This document shows positions 34,199 through 44,349 of a stretch of DNA of 64,000 nt, one piece after another (position 1 is the first letter of the stretch; every line of letters starts with the position of its first letter). The translations under genes were made by a program, and so were the position numbers. The DNA lies in NCBI GenBank assembly GCA_947496535.1, contig CANMDE010000004.1, positions 62,001 through 126,000 on the forward strand, given 5' to 3'. A model generated the notes under the pieces. It was given only the letters and a program-made list of their open reading frames with translations, made no database searches and was not told where the DNA came from. Source of the stretch: an uncultured Paracoccaceae bacterium. Lineage in GTDB: Bacteria; Pseudomonadota; Alphaproteobacteria; Rhodobacterales; Rhodobacteraceae.

Positions 34199-34820
34199 CC
34201 ATCTTTCACCCTCCGGGCATCCTTATCGAAAGGATGATGATCACCCGCTGACCTATTGGCAGCAAATGGAAATCGCAGTTCGGGAACTACTGGTTGAAAA
34301 GGGCGTCACCACCCCGGCCGACATCGCGGCCGAGATTGACGCGATGGACAGCCGCAGTCCCGCCAACGGGGCGGCTGTCGTCGCAAGGGCATGGACTGAC
34401 CCCACCTTTCGCAAGGCGCTGCTAAAGGATGCCAGCGCCGCCACCCGCGCAATGGGCTTTGACATCGGGGCGCTGCATCTGATCGCCGTCGAAAACACCG
34501 CCGATATCCACAACATCATCGTTTGCACCTTGTGCTCTTGCTATCCGCGCAATCTGCTCGGCCTGCCGCCAGATTGGTACAAATCCCGCGCCTACCGCTC
34601 GCGCACAGTGCGCGAACCGCGCAAGATACTCGCAGAATTTGGCGTCACCTTGCCCCAGACAACAACGATCCGGGTGCACGATAGCACGGCCGATATGCGC
34701 TACGTCGTCATCCCCGCCCGTCCAGCAGGCACAGACGACTGGTCAGAGCAACAGCTGGCCAATCTGGTCACACGCGACAGCATGATCGGCACCGGCCTGC
34801 CCAAAACACCCGGCGCCTGA
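34188..34820 (+). CDS. Nitrile hydratase alpha-type metal subunit, cobalt type (thiocyanate hydrolase gamma-like)
   Basis: 210 residues from ATG 34188. It carries the metal-claw motif VCTLCSCYPRNLLGLPP with Cys113, Cys116, Ser117 and Cys118. The Thr between the first two cysteines marks the cobalt (low-spin Co3+) type; iron enzymes have Ser. In active enzymes Cys116 and Cys118 equivalents are oxidised to sulfinic and sulfenic acids. SRAYRSRTVREPRKILAEFG and the C-terminal MRYVVIPARPAGT are typical. No dedicated cobalt activator (P14K/NhlE-type) gene is adjacent, although the free beta N-half resembles such activators. Followed closely by an acyltransferase gene. Confidence 0.93.
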   Translation: MPHDHLSPSGHPYRKDDDHPLTYWQQMEIAVRELLVEKGVTTPADIAAEIDAMDSRSPANGAAVVARAWTDPTFRKALLKDASAATRAMGFDIGALHLIAVENTADIHNIIVCTLCSCYPRNLLGLPPDWYKSRAYRSRTVREPRKILAEFGVTLPQTTTIRVHDSTADMRYVVIPARPAGTDDWSEQQLANLVTRDSMIGTGLPKTPGA

Positions 34821-34826
34821 TACAAT

Positions 34827-35711
34827 ATGGCAGTTCCAGACGCTCCCAAAGGCAGTACCGCCGATTGGCTTACCGACCGCATCCTGCGCGGAATGATCGG
34901 TGTGCTCCTCCGCTTGCCCTATGAACGACGCGTGCCGCTGATGGGCGCAGCCTTGCGCCGCACCATCGGGCCGCTCGCCGGGTATCGCAAACGGGCCGAA
35001 ACGAACCTCAAACTGATTTATCCCGACATGACGCCGGATGAGCGCCGAAGCATCGCCGACGGATGCTGCGACAATTTCGGGCGCACCCTGATCGAAAACT
35101 ACAGTTGGAAAGAATTCGGTGCCCGCCTCACTGACACCCGCCCCACTGGCGATGGCGTCGATGCGCTGGCAGAGGCGGCTGCAGCCGGCAAAACCGTCCT
35201 CTTCGTGACCGGCCATTTCGGCAATCACGAGGCCCCACGCCATGTTCTGACAGCTATGGGCTACGATATCGGCGGGCTCTACCGACCAATGCAAAACGCC
35301 TATTTCAACGCGCATTACGCAAAGACAATGACCGCCTGGGGCGGGCCAGTTTTTCAACAAGGGCGGCGCGGCACCATGGGCTTTGCCCGTCACCTGAAAT
35401 CGGGCGGCATGGGCACTTTGCTGTTCGATGTCTCAGCGCAGGGAGAGCAGATAGATTTTCTGGGTCAGCCAGCATGGACCGCTACATCGGCAGCCGACAT
35501 GGCTTTGCGGTTGGATGCAGTCGTCATCCCCTATTTCGGAATCAGGCAACCCGATGGACTGTCATTTGATATCAGGATCGACGCACCAATCCCCCATGAC
35601 GACCCGGTCAAGATGATGCAGGCCATGACCGCAAGGCTTGAAGCGCAGGTAAAACAAAACCCCGAGCAATGGTTCTGGGTGCACCGCCGCTGGAAAGCGC
35701 GGAACCTCTAG
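34827..35711 (+). CDS. LpxL/HtrB-family lysophospholipid (lipid A-type) acyltransferase
   Basis: 294 residues, 6 bases after the nitrile hydratase cluster. Inner-membrane acyltransferase with the catalytic H-x4-E motif TGHFGNHE (His130, Glu135). The usual YRPMQN, GRRGTMGFARHLKSGG and GTLLFDVSAQGEQIDFLGQPA blocks and the C-terminal WFWVHRRWK box are present. Likely adds a secondary acyl chain to lipid A or an ornithine-type lipid. Whether it belongs to the same transcript as the upstream enzymes is uncertain, but spacing suggests so. Stop overlaps the convergent DUF1223 stop (CTAG). Confidence 0.9.
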   Translation: MAVPDAPKGSTADWLTDRILRGMIGVLLRLPYERRVPLMGAALRRTIGPLAGYRKRAETNLKLIYPDMTPDERRSIADGCCDNFGRTLIENYSWKEFGARLTDTRPTGDGVDALAEAAAAGKTVLFVTGHFGNHEAPRHVLTAMGYDIGGLYRPMQNAYFNAHYAKTMTAWGGPVFQQGRRGTMGFARHLKSGGMGTLLFDVSAQGEQIDFLGQPAWTATSAADMALRLDAVVIPYFGIRQPDGLSFDIRIDAPIPHDDPVKMMQAMTARLEAQVKQNPEQWFWVHRRWKARNL

Positions 35712-36400
35712 CGCAATTCTGCGGCGCCCACGATTGGCCCAAGACCCGCCTCTTGCACAATGACAATCACGCCATCCTCACCGGCGGCGGGGGCAACGGC
35801 CTCCAATGACGTCTTCCCATCCCAGGAATGGATCACATCCCAAGACCGCACGACATTCATATAGGTGATCTTTTTACCCGCATTTTCGCCACGGCGAATG
35901 TCGACTGTCTGGGTTTGGGTGTAACGCACCAGTTGGACATCATAGTCACCGGCACTCGTAGCCTCGGCAGTGATCTGCACGTCGGCACCCTTTCGCGATA
36001 AAGCCACTGAAACAACACTTGGCACATCCTGATGGGCATGAATGGCATCCATGACCTGCATGGTCCGTGAACCCACGACATGGTCCACACCACCAATAAT
36101 CATCTGCGGCGTATAAACCGTATGCGCATCAGCAATTCTGGCATATTGATGTTGCCGGTCTGTGTTCTCGGGCCGCGCAAAACTATCCGCCCAGCCCAGA
36201 TAATCCCAGTAATCCACATGCAAAGCCAAAGCGATCACATCATCGCGGGCGGCCAGTTCATGGAGCAGCTTGTCGGCTGGCGGACAAGACGAACATCCCT
36301 GAGATGTGTACAATTCAACCACCACCGGGCCATTCTCAGCAAAGGCTTTTCCAGCAGTCAACGCACCCAGAAGTGCGAAAGTCATCAAAACGCGATTCAT
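35708..36400 (-). CDS. DUF1223 thioredoxin-like secreted protein
   Basis: 230 residues from ATG 36400; the longer in-frame start at 36466 lacks the signal. Signal peptide MNRVLMTFALLGALTAGKAFA, then VVVELYTSQGCSSCPPADKLLHELA with a C-x-x-C pair, DVIALALHVDYWDYLGWADSF, and TVYTPQMIIGGVDHVVG. These are family hallmarks of DUF1223, a periplasmic thioredoxin-fold group of unknown substrate. Divergent from acnA; the 225-base gap between them should hold both promoters but shows no strong motif to me. Confidence 0.92.
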   Translation of the reverse strand: MNRVLMTFALLGALTAGKAFAENGPVVVELYTSQGCSSCPPADKLLHELAARDDVIALALHVDYWDYLGWADSFARPENTDRQHQYARIADAHTVYTPQMIIGGVDHVVGSRTMQVMDAIHAHQDVPSVVSVALSRKGADVQITAEATSAGDYDVQLVRYTQTQTVDIRRGENAGKKITYMNVVRSWDVIHSWDGKTSLEAVAPAAGEDGVIVIVQEAGLGPIVGAAELR

Positions 36401-36626
36401 AATCAATCCCAAAACATCCCGGTGCGTTATCCCATCTAAATGCCTTCCCCTGTAATAACCAATCAACCAATTGCGAGATATCCGTCAGCGGTGCCAAATT
36501 GCCCATCACGCCAATTTGTGTGCAATGGTATACAAAAAGACCACCTGCCCCCTTGAACGCCCTGCGTTGATCAGGCAAAAGCCGGGGCAAGAGCCATGTT
36601 CAGCACCTGCTTTGAAAGGGATCGCC

Positions 36627-39314
<2,688 letters not shown>

Positions 39315-39323
39315 TAGAAGATG

Positions 39324-39351
39324 GCCCCGGCGGACACGCCGGGGCATTTTT
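39324..39351 (+). terminator. Terminator after acnA
   Basis: Perfect 9-bp stem GCCCCGGCG/CGCCGGGGC with a 4-base loop and then ATTTTT. Confidence 0.92.
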
Positions 39352-39445
39352 CAAATCAGACCTCCGCAAACTACATAAACGAAGTTGCCGCCCCAAAATT
39401 GTCACAGTATCTCTCCATCATCTAGCGCGATACGGAGACAAACAC

Positions 39446-39901
39446 ATGCCAAACCAAAGTTTTGCTGACCGGATCAATCGCATTAACCAAGGACAATCGG
39501 CTACTCACGCAGCTACCGCGCCAACTCCTGCGCCAAGCTCTGGACGCAAGGCGAAGTTGCAGCAGGCGCTGCATTTTCTAGGTCAAGCTGGAATTCACGG
39601 AAACTATGCTTATGCACCAGTATTCCGCAGCTTGGCGAAGGCTGGGATTATTATCAAGCCCATGCATTATTGGTCATTTGTGCCACTGACTCTGTTCAGC
39701 TTTTGTCTTTTTGCTTTCATTTTCGGCGGTACAACACTTCTATGTCTGTACCTTGGCGTTGTTCCAAGACCAGTGGCAGGCCTTATTCGACTGGGTCCAA
39801 TGGCCAATCTTATAATTTGGGCAATGCTTGCGCTTGGACTTTCTGGGCTTTTGAAGTTCCAAGCCAAAAGAGCACGATTGCCGAAATGGTGTGACTTGTA
39901 G
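39446..39901 (+). CDS. Hypothetical two-helix membrane protein
   Basis: 151 residues from ATG 39446 (CGGAG upstream). A polar, Ala/Pro-rich N-terminus (~1-40) is followed by AYAPVFRSLAKAGIIIKPMHY. Two hydrophobic helices come next (~77-103 FVPLTLFSFCLFAFIFGGTTLLC and ~118-138 MANLIIWAMLALGLSGLLKF), then a basic C-terminus. No family recognised. AT-richer than its neighbours and placed between acnA and ccmG, which I recall as close neighbours in related genomes, so it may be a later insertion. Confidence 0.65.
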   Translation: MPNQSFADRINRINQGQSATHAATAPTPAPSSGRKAKLQQALHFLGQAGIHGNYAYAPVFRSLAKAGIIIKPMHYWSFVPLTLFSFCLFAFIFGGTTLLCLYLGVVPRPVAGLIRLGPMANLIIWAMLALGLSGLLKFQAKRARLPKWCDL

Positions 39902-39929
39902 ACTTAATCAGTCGAACTGCGAGCAAGTC

Positions 39930-39949
39930 GTAGGGTGGGTAAAACCCAC
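39930..39949. repeat. Short palindromic repeat, copy 1 (intergenic)
   Basis: GTAGGGTGGGTAAAACCCAC: GTGGGT/ACCCAC-type hairpin. A 19/20 identical copy lies inside ccmA at 42712-42731. This copy is between two small hypothetical genes, 29 bases past a stop codon. Confidence 0.75.
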
Positions 39950-39986
39950 GCTCACTCCCCGAACCAATCGCCAGTCTCGACATTAT

Positions 39987-40256
39987 CTAGCCGTTCCACC
40001 AGTCCGTGACATCGGTCTTGATAATGTTCACAACAATGAGCTTGTCGTCAGGCTCCGACATACCGCTCGTACAAAATGCATTGCGTAATCCGGTAAGCTT
40101 AACAAAGCCATCACGAACGGGGACCGCTCCCTGATTGGACGGATCTGTATCATTGTATAGCGAAATCGCTTCCAGAATTGTCGTGCAGACAAATTGGCTG
40201 ACGTATGTGCCACCATCATAGTCAACGACAAACGTCCAAGTCGGGGTGTTATCCAT
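39987..40256 (-). CDS. Small hypothetical protein
   Basis: 89 residues, MDNTPTWTFVVDYDGGTYVSQF then a GLRNAFCTSGMSEPDDKLIVVNIIKTDVTDWWNG end. Soluble, mixed alpha/beta by eye, no signal peptide, two Cys. No family recognised. Supported by an uninterrupted frame and plausible amino acid make-up only; an overlapping frame (40028-40276) reads less like protein. It is just downstream of ccmG on the same strand (43 bases apart) and in an AT-richer patch. Confidence 0.5.
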   Translation of the reverse strand: MDNTPTWTFVVDYDGGTYVSQFVCTTILEAISLYNDTDPSNQGAVPVRDGFVKLTGLRNAFCTSGMSEPDDKLIVVNIIKTDVTDWWNG

Positions 40257-40298
40257 GACGACTGCCCGAACAACACTGCCGGCTTCTCAAAATGAACC

Positions 40299-40835
40299 TC
40301 AATCCACCGCCTTCACCAACTCCGGCAAAAACCGCTGCTCGTAATCCGACCCGACCAGCGGCCCGATGAACCGGTAAAGGACCGTCCCGTCCCCATCCAC
40401 GATGAACGTCTCTGGCGGGGCGGTCACGCCCCAGTCAATCGCGAAGCGCCCGCGCGGGTCGAACCCCGTTGCAAAGAACGGGTTGCCATCGTCGCTCAGG
40501 TAGCCCGCCGCATCGTCATCCTGATCCCGAAAATTGATCCCCGCAACGCGGTAGCCCTGCGCATCAAGGTCCAGCAAATTCGGATGCTCCGCCCGGCAAG
40601 GCGGGCACCAGCTGGCCCAGAAATTCACGATTGTAATCTCACCCGACCGAAGGTCTTCATCTGTCAGCTGCTCCGTCCCCGTCACAGACTCGGACGGGAC
40701 CGCAGGCGCCTGTTGGCCGACAAATTGCGACGGCAGCTCATCAGGATTGTCCCGCAGCATCCCAGCCAGAAACAAACCGGCCAACCCTGCAAAAATTGCG
40801 GGCGGGACAATGACCAACAGCGAAACCTTAGCCAT
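40299..40835 (-). CDS. ccmG: Thiol:disulfide interchange protein CcmG/DsbE
   Basis: 178 residues. Membrane-anchored periplasmic thioredoxin that reduces apocytochrome c cysteines before heme attachment. N-terminal helix (~5-26), redox motif FWASWCPPCRAEHPNL, cis-Pro in GVTAPPETFIVDGDG, ending in the usual GPL region. Last gene of ccmABCDG; its ATG overlaps the ccmD stop by 8 bases. Confidence 0.96.
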   Translation of the reverse strand: MAKVSLLVIVPPAIFAGLAGLFLAGMLRDNPDELPSQFVGQQAPAVPSESVTGTEQLTDEDLRSGEITIVNFWASWCPPCRAEHPNLLDLDAQGYRVAGINFRDQDDDAAGYLSDDGNPFFATGFDPRGRFAIDWGVTAPPETFIVDGDGTVLYRFIGPLVGSDYEQRFLPELVKAVD

Positions 40836-40971
40836 CCCGTTCTACCTTCTCCAAGTCAGCCCGGACGCGGGTATAGCGCCGCCAGCTCAGCCCGATCACG
40901 CCCACCAGCAGCACAAGGCTCACGGCATAGGCCGACAGCACCTCGGCTGCGTATGTTCCCAGATCAGGCAC
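40828..40971 (-). CDS. ccmD: Heme exporter protein CcmD
   Basis: 47 residues from GTG 40971 (read MPDLGTYAAEVLSAYAVSLVLLVG...). Single membrane helix with a basic tail (WRRYTRVRADLEKVERDG). It helps release holo-CcmE from the CcmABC complex. The GTG start was chosen because the protein then begins PDLG as in alphaproteobacterial CcmD and overlaps the ccmC stop by 8 bases. A longer frame from 41010 adds an unlikely N-terminus. Confidence 0.88.
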   Translation of the reverse strand: MPDLGTYAAEVLSAYAVSLVLLVGVIGLSWRRYTRVRADLEKVERDG

Positions 40972-41692
40972 GTCGCGCCCTCGCTTCCAATGCCCGCATA
41001 CGCCGCACACGAATTTCCGTCCGCGTCCGCATCAGCACCAGCGCGATGAACAACAGCACAAATCCAGCGATACAGACCAAAAGCGGTATCCAAAACACAT
41101 CCGCCACGTTCTCTTCGGCATCCAGCGACAGCGACGCCCCTTGGTGCAGCCCTTGGTTCCAGAAATTGACCGCATAACGCGAAAGGATCGCAAAGATTGA
41201 CCCGACCATACACAGGACAGAGGTCAAATCAGCCGCCGTATCAGGGTCCTCAATCGCTTCCCAAAGCGCGATATACCCCATATAAAACAAAAACAGGATC
41301 AGGAACGACGTCAGCCGCGGATCCCACGCCCAATAGGTCCCCCACATCGGCTGGCCCCAGATCGCCCCGGTAAACAGCGCAATCAACGTCATGGTCAGTC
41401 CCACAGGGGCCGCCGCGCGTGCCGCCAGGGCAGACACATGATGCCGCCGCACCACCCAGATCAGCGAGGCAACAAGCATCATGATCCACGCATTGATCGC
41501 CATCAGCGCCGCAGGGACATGCAGATAGATGATCTTGACGGTTGATCCCTGGCGGAAGTCATCCGGCGTAAAGAAAAACCCCCAGACCAAGCCCACGACA
41601 AGGCAGGCCATGGCCAACCCAAAGCTCCAGGGAAGAACGGGTGCCGTCCAGCCCATAAACCGTTTCGGATTTGCATATTCCCACATCGACAT
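40964..41692 (-). CDS. ccmC: Heme exporter protein CcmC
   Basis: 242 residues, six membrane helices. Presents heme to CcmE at the outer face of the inner membrane. The tryptophan-rich heme-handling region reads GTYWAWDPRLTSFLILFLFYMGY; conserved periplasmic His residues lie at YLHVPAA and VNFWNQGLHQGAS. Follows ccmB by 40 bases on the minus strand. Confidence 0.96.
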   Translation of the reverse strand: MSMWEYANPKRFMGWTAPVLPWSFGLAMACLVVGLVWGFFFTPDDFRQGSTVKIIYLHVPAALMAINAWIMMLVASLIWVVRRHHVSALAARAAAPVGLTMTLIALFTGAIWGQPMWGTYWAWDPRLTSFLILFLFYMGYIALWEAIEDPDTAADLTSVLCMVGSIFAILSRYAVNFWNQGLHQGASLSLDAEENVADVFWIPLLVCIAGFVLLFIALVLMRTRTEIRVRRMRALEARARRA

Positions 41693-41732
41693 CTTCGCTA
41701 TTTATCCTAACCTGCGCCCCATTCAATCCCTG

Positions 41733-42389
41733 TCACCGCAGATTGATGCGCAACGTCGCCGCAGTGGCAAACGGCAACAGCGCGAATGCCCCTGCCGTGA
41801 CCGCCCCCAGCAGCACCAGCGCACCAGTCGCGTCCAACCCATTGGCCCCGCGCCGCACCGCTTCCGCCCCAAAGATCAGCGTCGGTACGTAAAGCGGCAG
41901 CACCAGTAGCGACAACAGCAAACCACCGCGACGCAAGCCCACGGTCAAGGCCGCGCCAAACGTCCCGATCATCGACAAGGCCGGTGTCCCGATAAGCAGC
42001 GACATCAATAAAAACCCATAGGCTTCCGGCGCGAGGCTCAGCAGAAAGCCCAAGGCCGGGGCAGCAATGGTCAAGGGCAGGCCTGTGCTGATCCAATGGG
42101 CCAGCGCCTTCATCAGCGCGGCACCTTCCAGCGGCAGCGGCGACGTGGCGAGCAACGCCAGCGATCCATCCTCGTAATCCAGCGCGAATATCCGGTCGAG
42201 CGACAAGAGTGCAGCAAGCAATGACGCAACCCACAATATACCGGGCGCGATGCGGGTAAGAATTTCGGTTTCTGGCCCCACACCAAACGGCACCAGAACG
42301 ATCACGATCAGAAAGAACGCCAGCCCCAAGCCAAAGCCGCCCCCTGCCCTGACGGCCAACCGCAGGTCGCGTCTCAAAAGCGCGATCAA
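41733..42389 (-). CDS. ccmB: Heme exporter protein CcmB
   Basis: 218 residues with six hydrophobic helices and the family blocks FALDYEDGSLALLATSPLPLEGAALMKALAHW and APALGFLLSLAPEAYGFLL. Membrane part of the CcmAB ABC complex that releases heme-loaded CcmE. Overlaps ccmA by four bases (ATGA). Confidence 0.96.
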   Translation of the reverse strand: MIALLRRDLRLAVRAGGGFGLGLAFFLIVIVLVPFGVGPETEILTRIAPGILWVASLLAALLSLDRIFALDYEDGSLALLATSPLPLEGAALMKALAHWISTGLPLTIAAPALGFLLSLAPEAYGFLLMSLLIGTPALSMIGTFGAALTVGLRRGGLLLSLLVLPLYVPTLIFGAEAVRRGANGLDATGALVLLGAVTAGAFALLPFATAATLRINLR

Positions 42390-43012
42390 AGGAAAGCCTC
42401 ATCCGACCCGCCCTGCGCATCAGGTGCGGCTTTGAAAGGGGTGAGGTCCAGTTCAGGGGCATCGATGCCAAGGTCAATATGGGTCGCGATGACAGCCATG
42501 CCACCATGGGCGAGATGTGTGTTCTGCAGCCAATCAGCGAAGAGTTTGACCGAAAAGCGGTCAAGCGACACGGTGGGTTCATCAAGAAACAGAACCTTGC
42601 GATTGATCAGACCCAGCCGGGCAAGGCCAAGACGGCGTTTTTGCCCCGCCGACAGCGTCCCAGCCAAACGATCCTGCAGGTCCACAAGGTCAAAACTCTC
42701 AAGAACCCCCTGTAGGGTGGGTGAAACCCACACAACCCCATAAACATCCGCCCAGAACGCCAGGTTCTCTGAAACACTCAGAGCGGCCTTAACTCCATCG
42801 GCATGGCTCGCATACGCCCCATCATCTTCAGGATAATCAACGGACCCTTCCAGCGCAGGCTGCAACCCTGCCAATGTGCGCAGCAACGTCGTCTTGCCAA
42901 CGCCATTTGGGCCACGCAGGATCAACGCCTGCCCTTTCGCAACCTGGAACCCGACCTCACGCAGTACGGGCACCCCGCCGCGCGCGCAAGCAAGGCCCTG
43001 AACGGTCAGCAT
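42386..43012 (-). CDS. ccmA: Heme export ATPase CcmA, with a repeat-encoded insertion
   Basis: 208 residues. Walker A GPNGVGKTT at 34-42, signature LSAGQKRRLGLARL at ~120-133, Walker B KVLFLDEPTVSLD, and the switch His in IATHIDLG. Residues ~93-102 (VVWVSPTLQG), between FWADVYG and VLESFDLVDLQ, are encoded by a 20-base palindromic repeat (42712-42731) in frame. In relatives this joint is short. All catalytic motifs remain intact, so the protein is probably functional. It abuts the Mth938-like gene upstream with no gap. Confidence 0.95.
   Translation of the reverse strand: MLTVQGLACARGGVPVLREVGFQVAKGQALILRGPNGVGKTTLLRTLAGLQPALEGSVDYPEDDGAYASHADGVKAALSVSENLAFWADVYGVVWVSPTLQGVLESFDLVDLQDRLAGTLSAGQKRRLGLARLGLINRKVLFLDEPTVSLDRFSVKLFADWLQNTHLAHGGMAVIATHIDLGIDAPELDLTPFKAAPDAQGGSDEAFL
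42712..42731. repeat. Short palindromic repeat, copy 2, inside ccmA
   Basis: GTAGGGTGGGTGAAACCCAC, identical at 19 of 20 positions to the intergenic copy at 39930-39949. It lies in the ccmA reading frame and, on the minus strand, encodes WVSPTL and flanking residues (~94-101). Confidence 0.8.
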
Positions 43013-43366
43013 TCAGACAGGCAACAGAGCGACGGCAATCCGCCGCCCCTCGGATAGCAACACGTTATAGGTCCGGCAGGCCGCGGGTGAGGCCATAACC
43101 TCAACCCCTATCCCGGCGTCTTCCAACGCTTTGCGGAAATCAGCAGGAGCATGGGCAATCTCTGCCCCGGTGCCGACAAAAAGAACATCAACGTGGTCGG
43201 TCTGTTCAAGGATCGTCGCGGTGTCGTCATAACCGCCCCAGCTCTTTACCCCGGACGGCAACACAATGACCGGTCCCTCGACCACCTGCCCGCCGATGCG
43301 GAAAAAGCCGGGTCCATAGCCGTCAATAGGAACGGCGTCGTTGTACTCAATCTCGTTCAGGCGCAT
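43013..43366 (-). CDS. Mth938-like (DUF498) domain protein
   Basis: 117 residues. Mth938/NDUFAF3-type fold: GYGPGFFRIGGQVVEGPVIVLPSGVKSWGG, VDVLFVGTGAEIAHAP, DAGIGVEVMASPAACRTYNVLLSEGRRIAVALLPV. Related eukaryotic proteins help assemble respiratory complex I; bacterial ones sit next to secDF, as here. Between secF (13 bases upstream) and ccmA, so part of the secDF-ccm run. Specific role unknown. Confidence 0.93.
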   Translation of the reverse strand: MRLNEIEYNDAVPIDGYGPGFFRIGGQVVEGPVIVLPSGVKSWGGYDDTATILEQTDHVDVLFVGTGAEIAHAPADFRKALEDAGIGVEVMASPAACRTYNVLLSEGRRIAVALLPV

Positions 43367-43379
43367 TCAATGCCCCATA

Positions 43380-44348
43380 TCAGGTGTCGATATGACCATA
43401 GCGGGTGCCCTTGGCCAAATCTTTTTTGGACCAGTCGCGTTTGACGCCCAGCACCAACAGGATAGCAGATGCAACGAAGATCGACGAATAGGTTCCGATG
43501 ATCACACCCCAGATCATCGCAAAGACAAAGCCGCGGATCACATCACCACCGAGCACATAAAGCGAAATCAGCGCGAGCAAGGTCGTCCCAGAGGTCATCA
43601 ACGTCCGGCTCAACGTTTCGTTGATCGACAGGTTCAGCACCTCTTTGAGGTCTTTTTTCTTGTACTTGCGCAGGTTCTCACGCACCCGGTCGAACACGAT
43701 CACGGTGTCGTTGATCGAATAACCGACGATGGTAAGCAAGGCCGCGATAATCGCCAGATCGAACTTGATCTGAAGCTCGGAAAAGATACCGATGGTCAGG
43801 ATCACATCATGGGTCAGGGCCAGCACGGCGCCCACAGCAAACTGCCACTCAAACCGCAGCCAGATATAGGCAAGGATGGCCAGCACGGCTAAGGAAACCG
43901 CAAGAATGGCAGTGTTGATCAGCTCACCTGACACTTTCGGCCCAACAGATTCGACCGATGGGAACGTCATATCCGGATCGACAGTGTGCAAAGCGGCCTC
44001 AATCGCGTCAATCGTTTCCGACGCAATCCGTTCGTCACCTTCCTGCGCCTGAATGCGGACCATGGCGACAAACTGGTTTTCATCGAAATTGGGATCGAAC
44101 ACCTCACTGATGGACGTATCGCCCAAATTCAGCGGCTCCAATGCGGCGCGATATGCGGCAACATCAACAGGCATTTCCGATTGGGTCCGAATACTGGTCC
44201 CGCCCTGAAAATCGATCCCGTAATTCAGGCCTTGAATCATGAACGATCCAAACGCCACGACCATCATCACCAGCGAAATGCCCAGCCAGACCTTGGCGCG
44301 TTTGAAAAAGTCGATGGATGTATTTTCGCGAACCAGTCTCAGGCGCAT
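43380..44348 (-). CDS. secF: Protein translocase subunit SecF
   Basis: 322 residues from ATG 44348, one base after the secD stop. With SecD it uses the proton gradient to pull proteins out of the Sec channel. Six helices; GLNYGIDFQGGTSI near the start, YSINDTVIVFDRVRENLRKYKK and LNLSINETLSRTLMTSGTTLLAL match SecF. Confidence 0.97.
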   Translation of the reverse strand: MRLRLVRENTSIDFFKRAKVWLGISLVMMVVAFGSFMIQGLNYGIDFQGGTSIRTQSEMPVDVAAYRAALEPLNLGDTSISEVFDPNFDENQFVAMVRIQAQEGDERIASETIDAIEAALHTVDPDMTFPSVESVGPKVSGELINTAILAVSLAVLAILAYIWLRFEWQFAVGAVLALTHDVILTIGIFSELQIKFDLAIIAALLTIVGYSINDTVIVFDRVRENLRKYKKKDLKEVLNLSINETLSRTLMTSGTTLLALISLYVLGGDVIRGFVFAMIWGVIIGTYSSIFVASAILLVLGVKRDWSKKDLAKGTRYGHIDT

Positions 44349-44349
44349 A

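Noticed and set aside
39891..40088. Plus-strand ORF in the ccmG-acnA gap
   Set aside because: It runs through the palindromic repeat and is opposite a more protein-like frame; no ribosome binding site.
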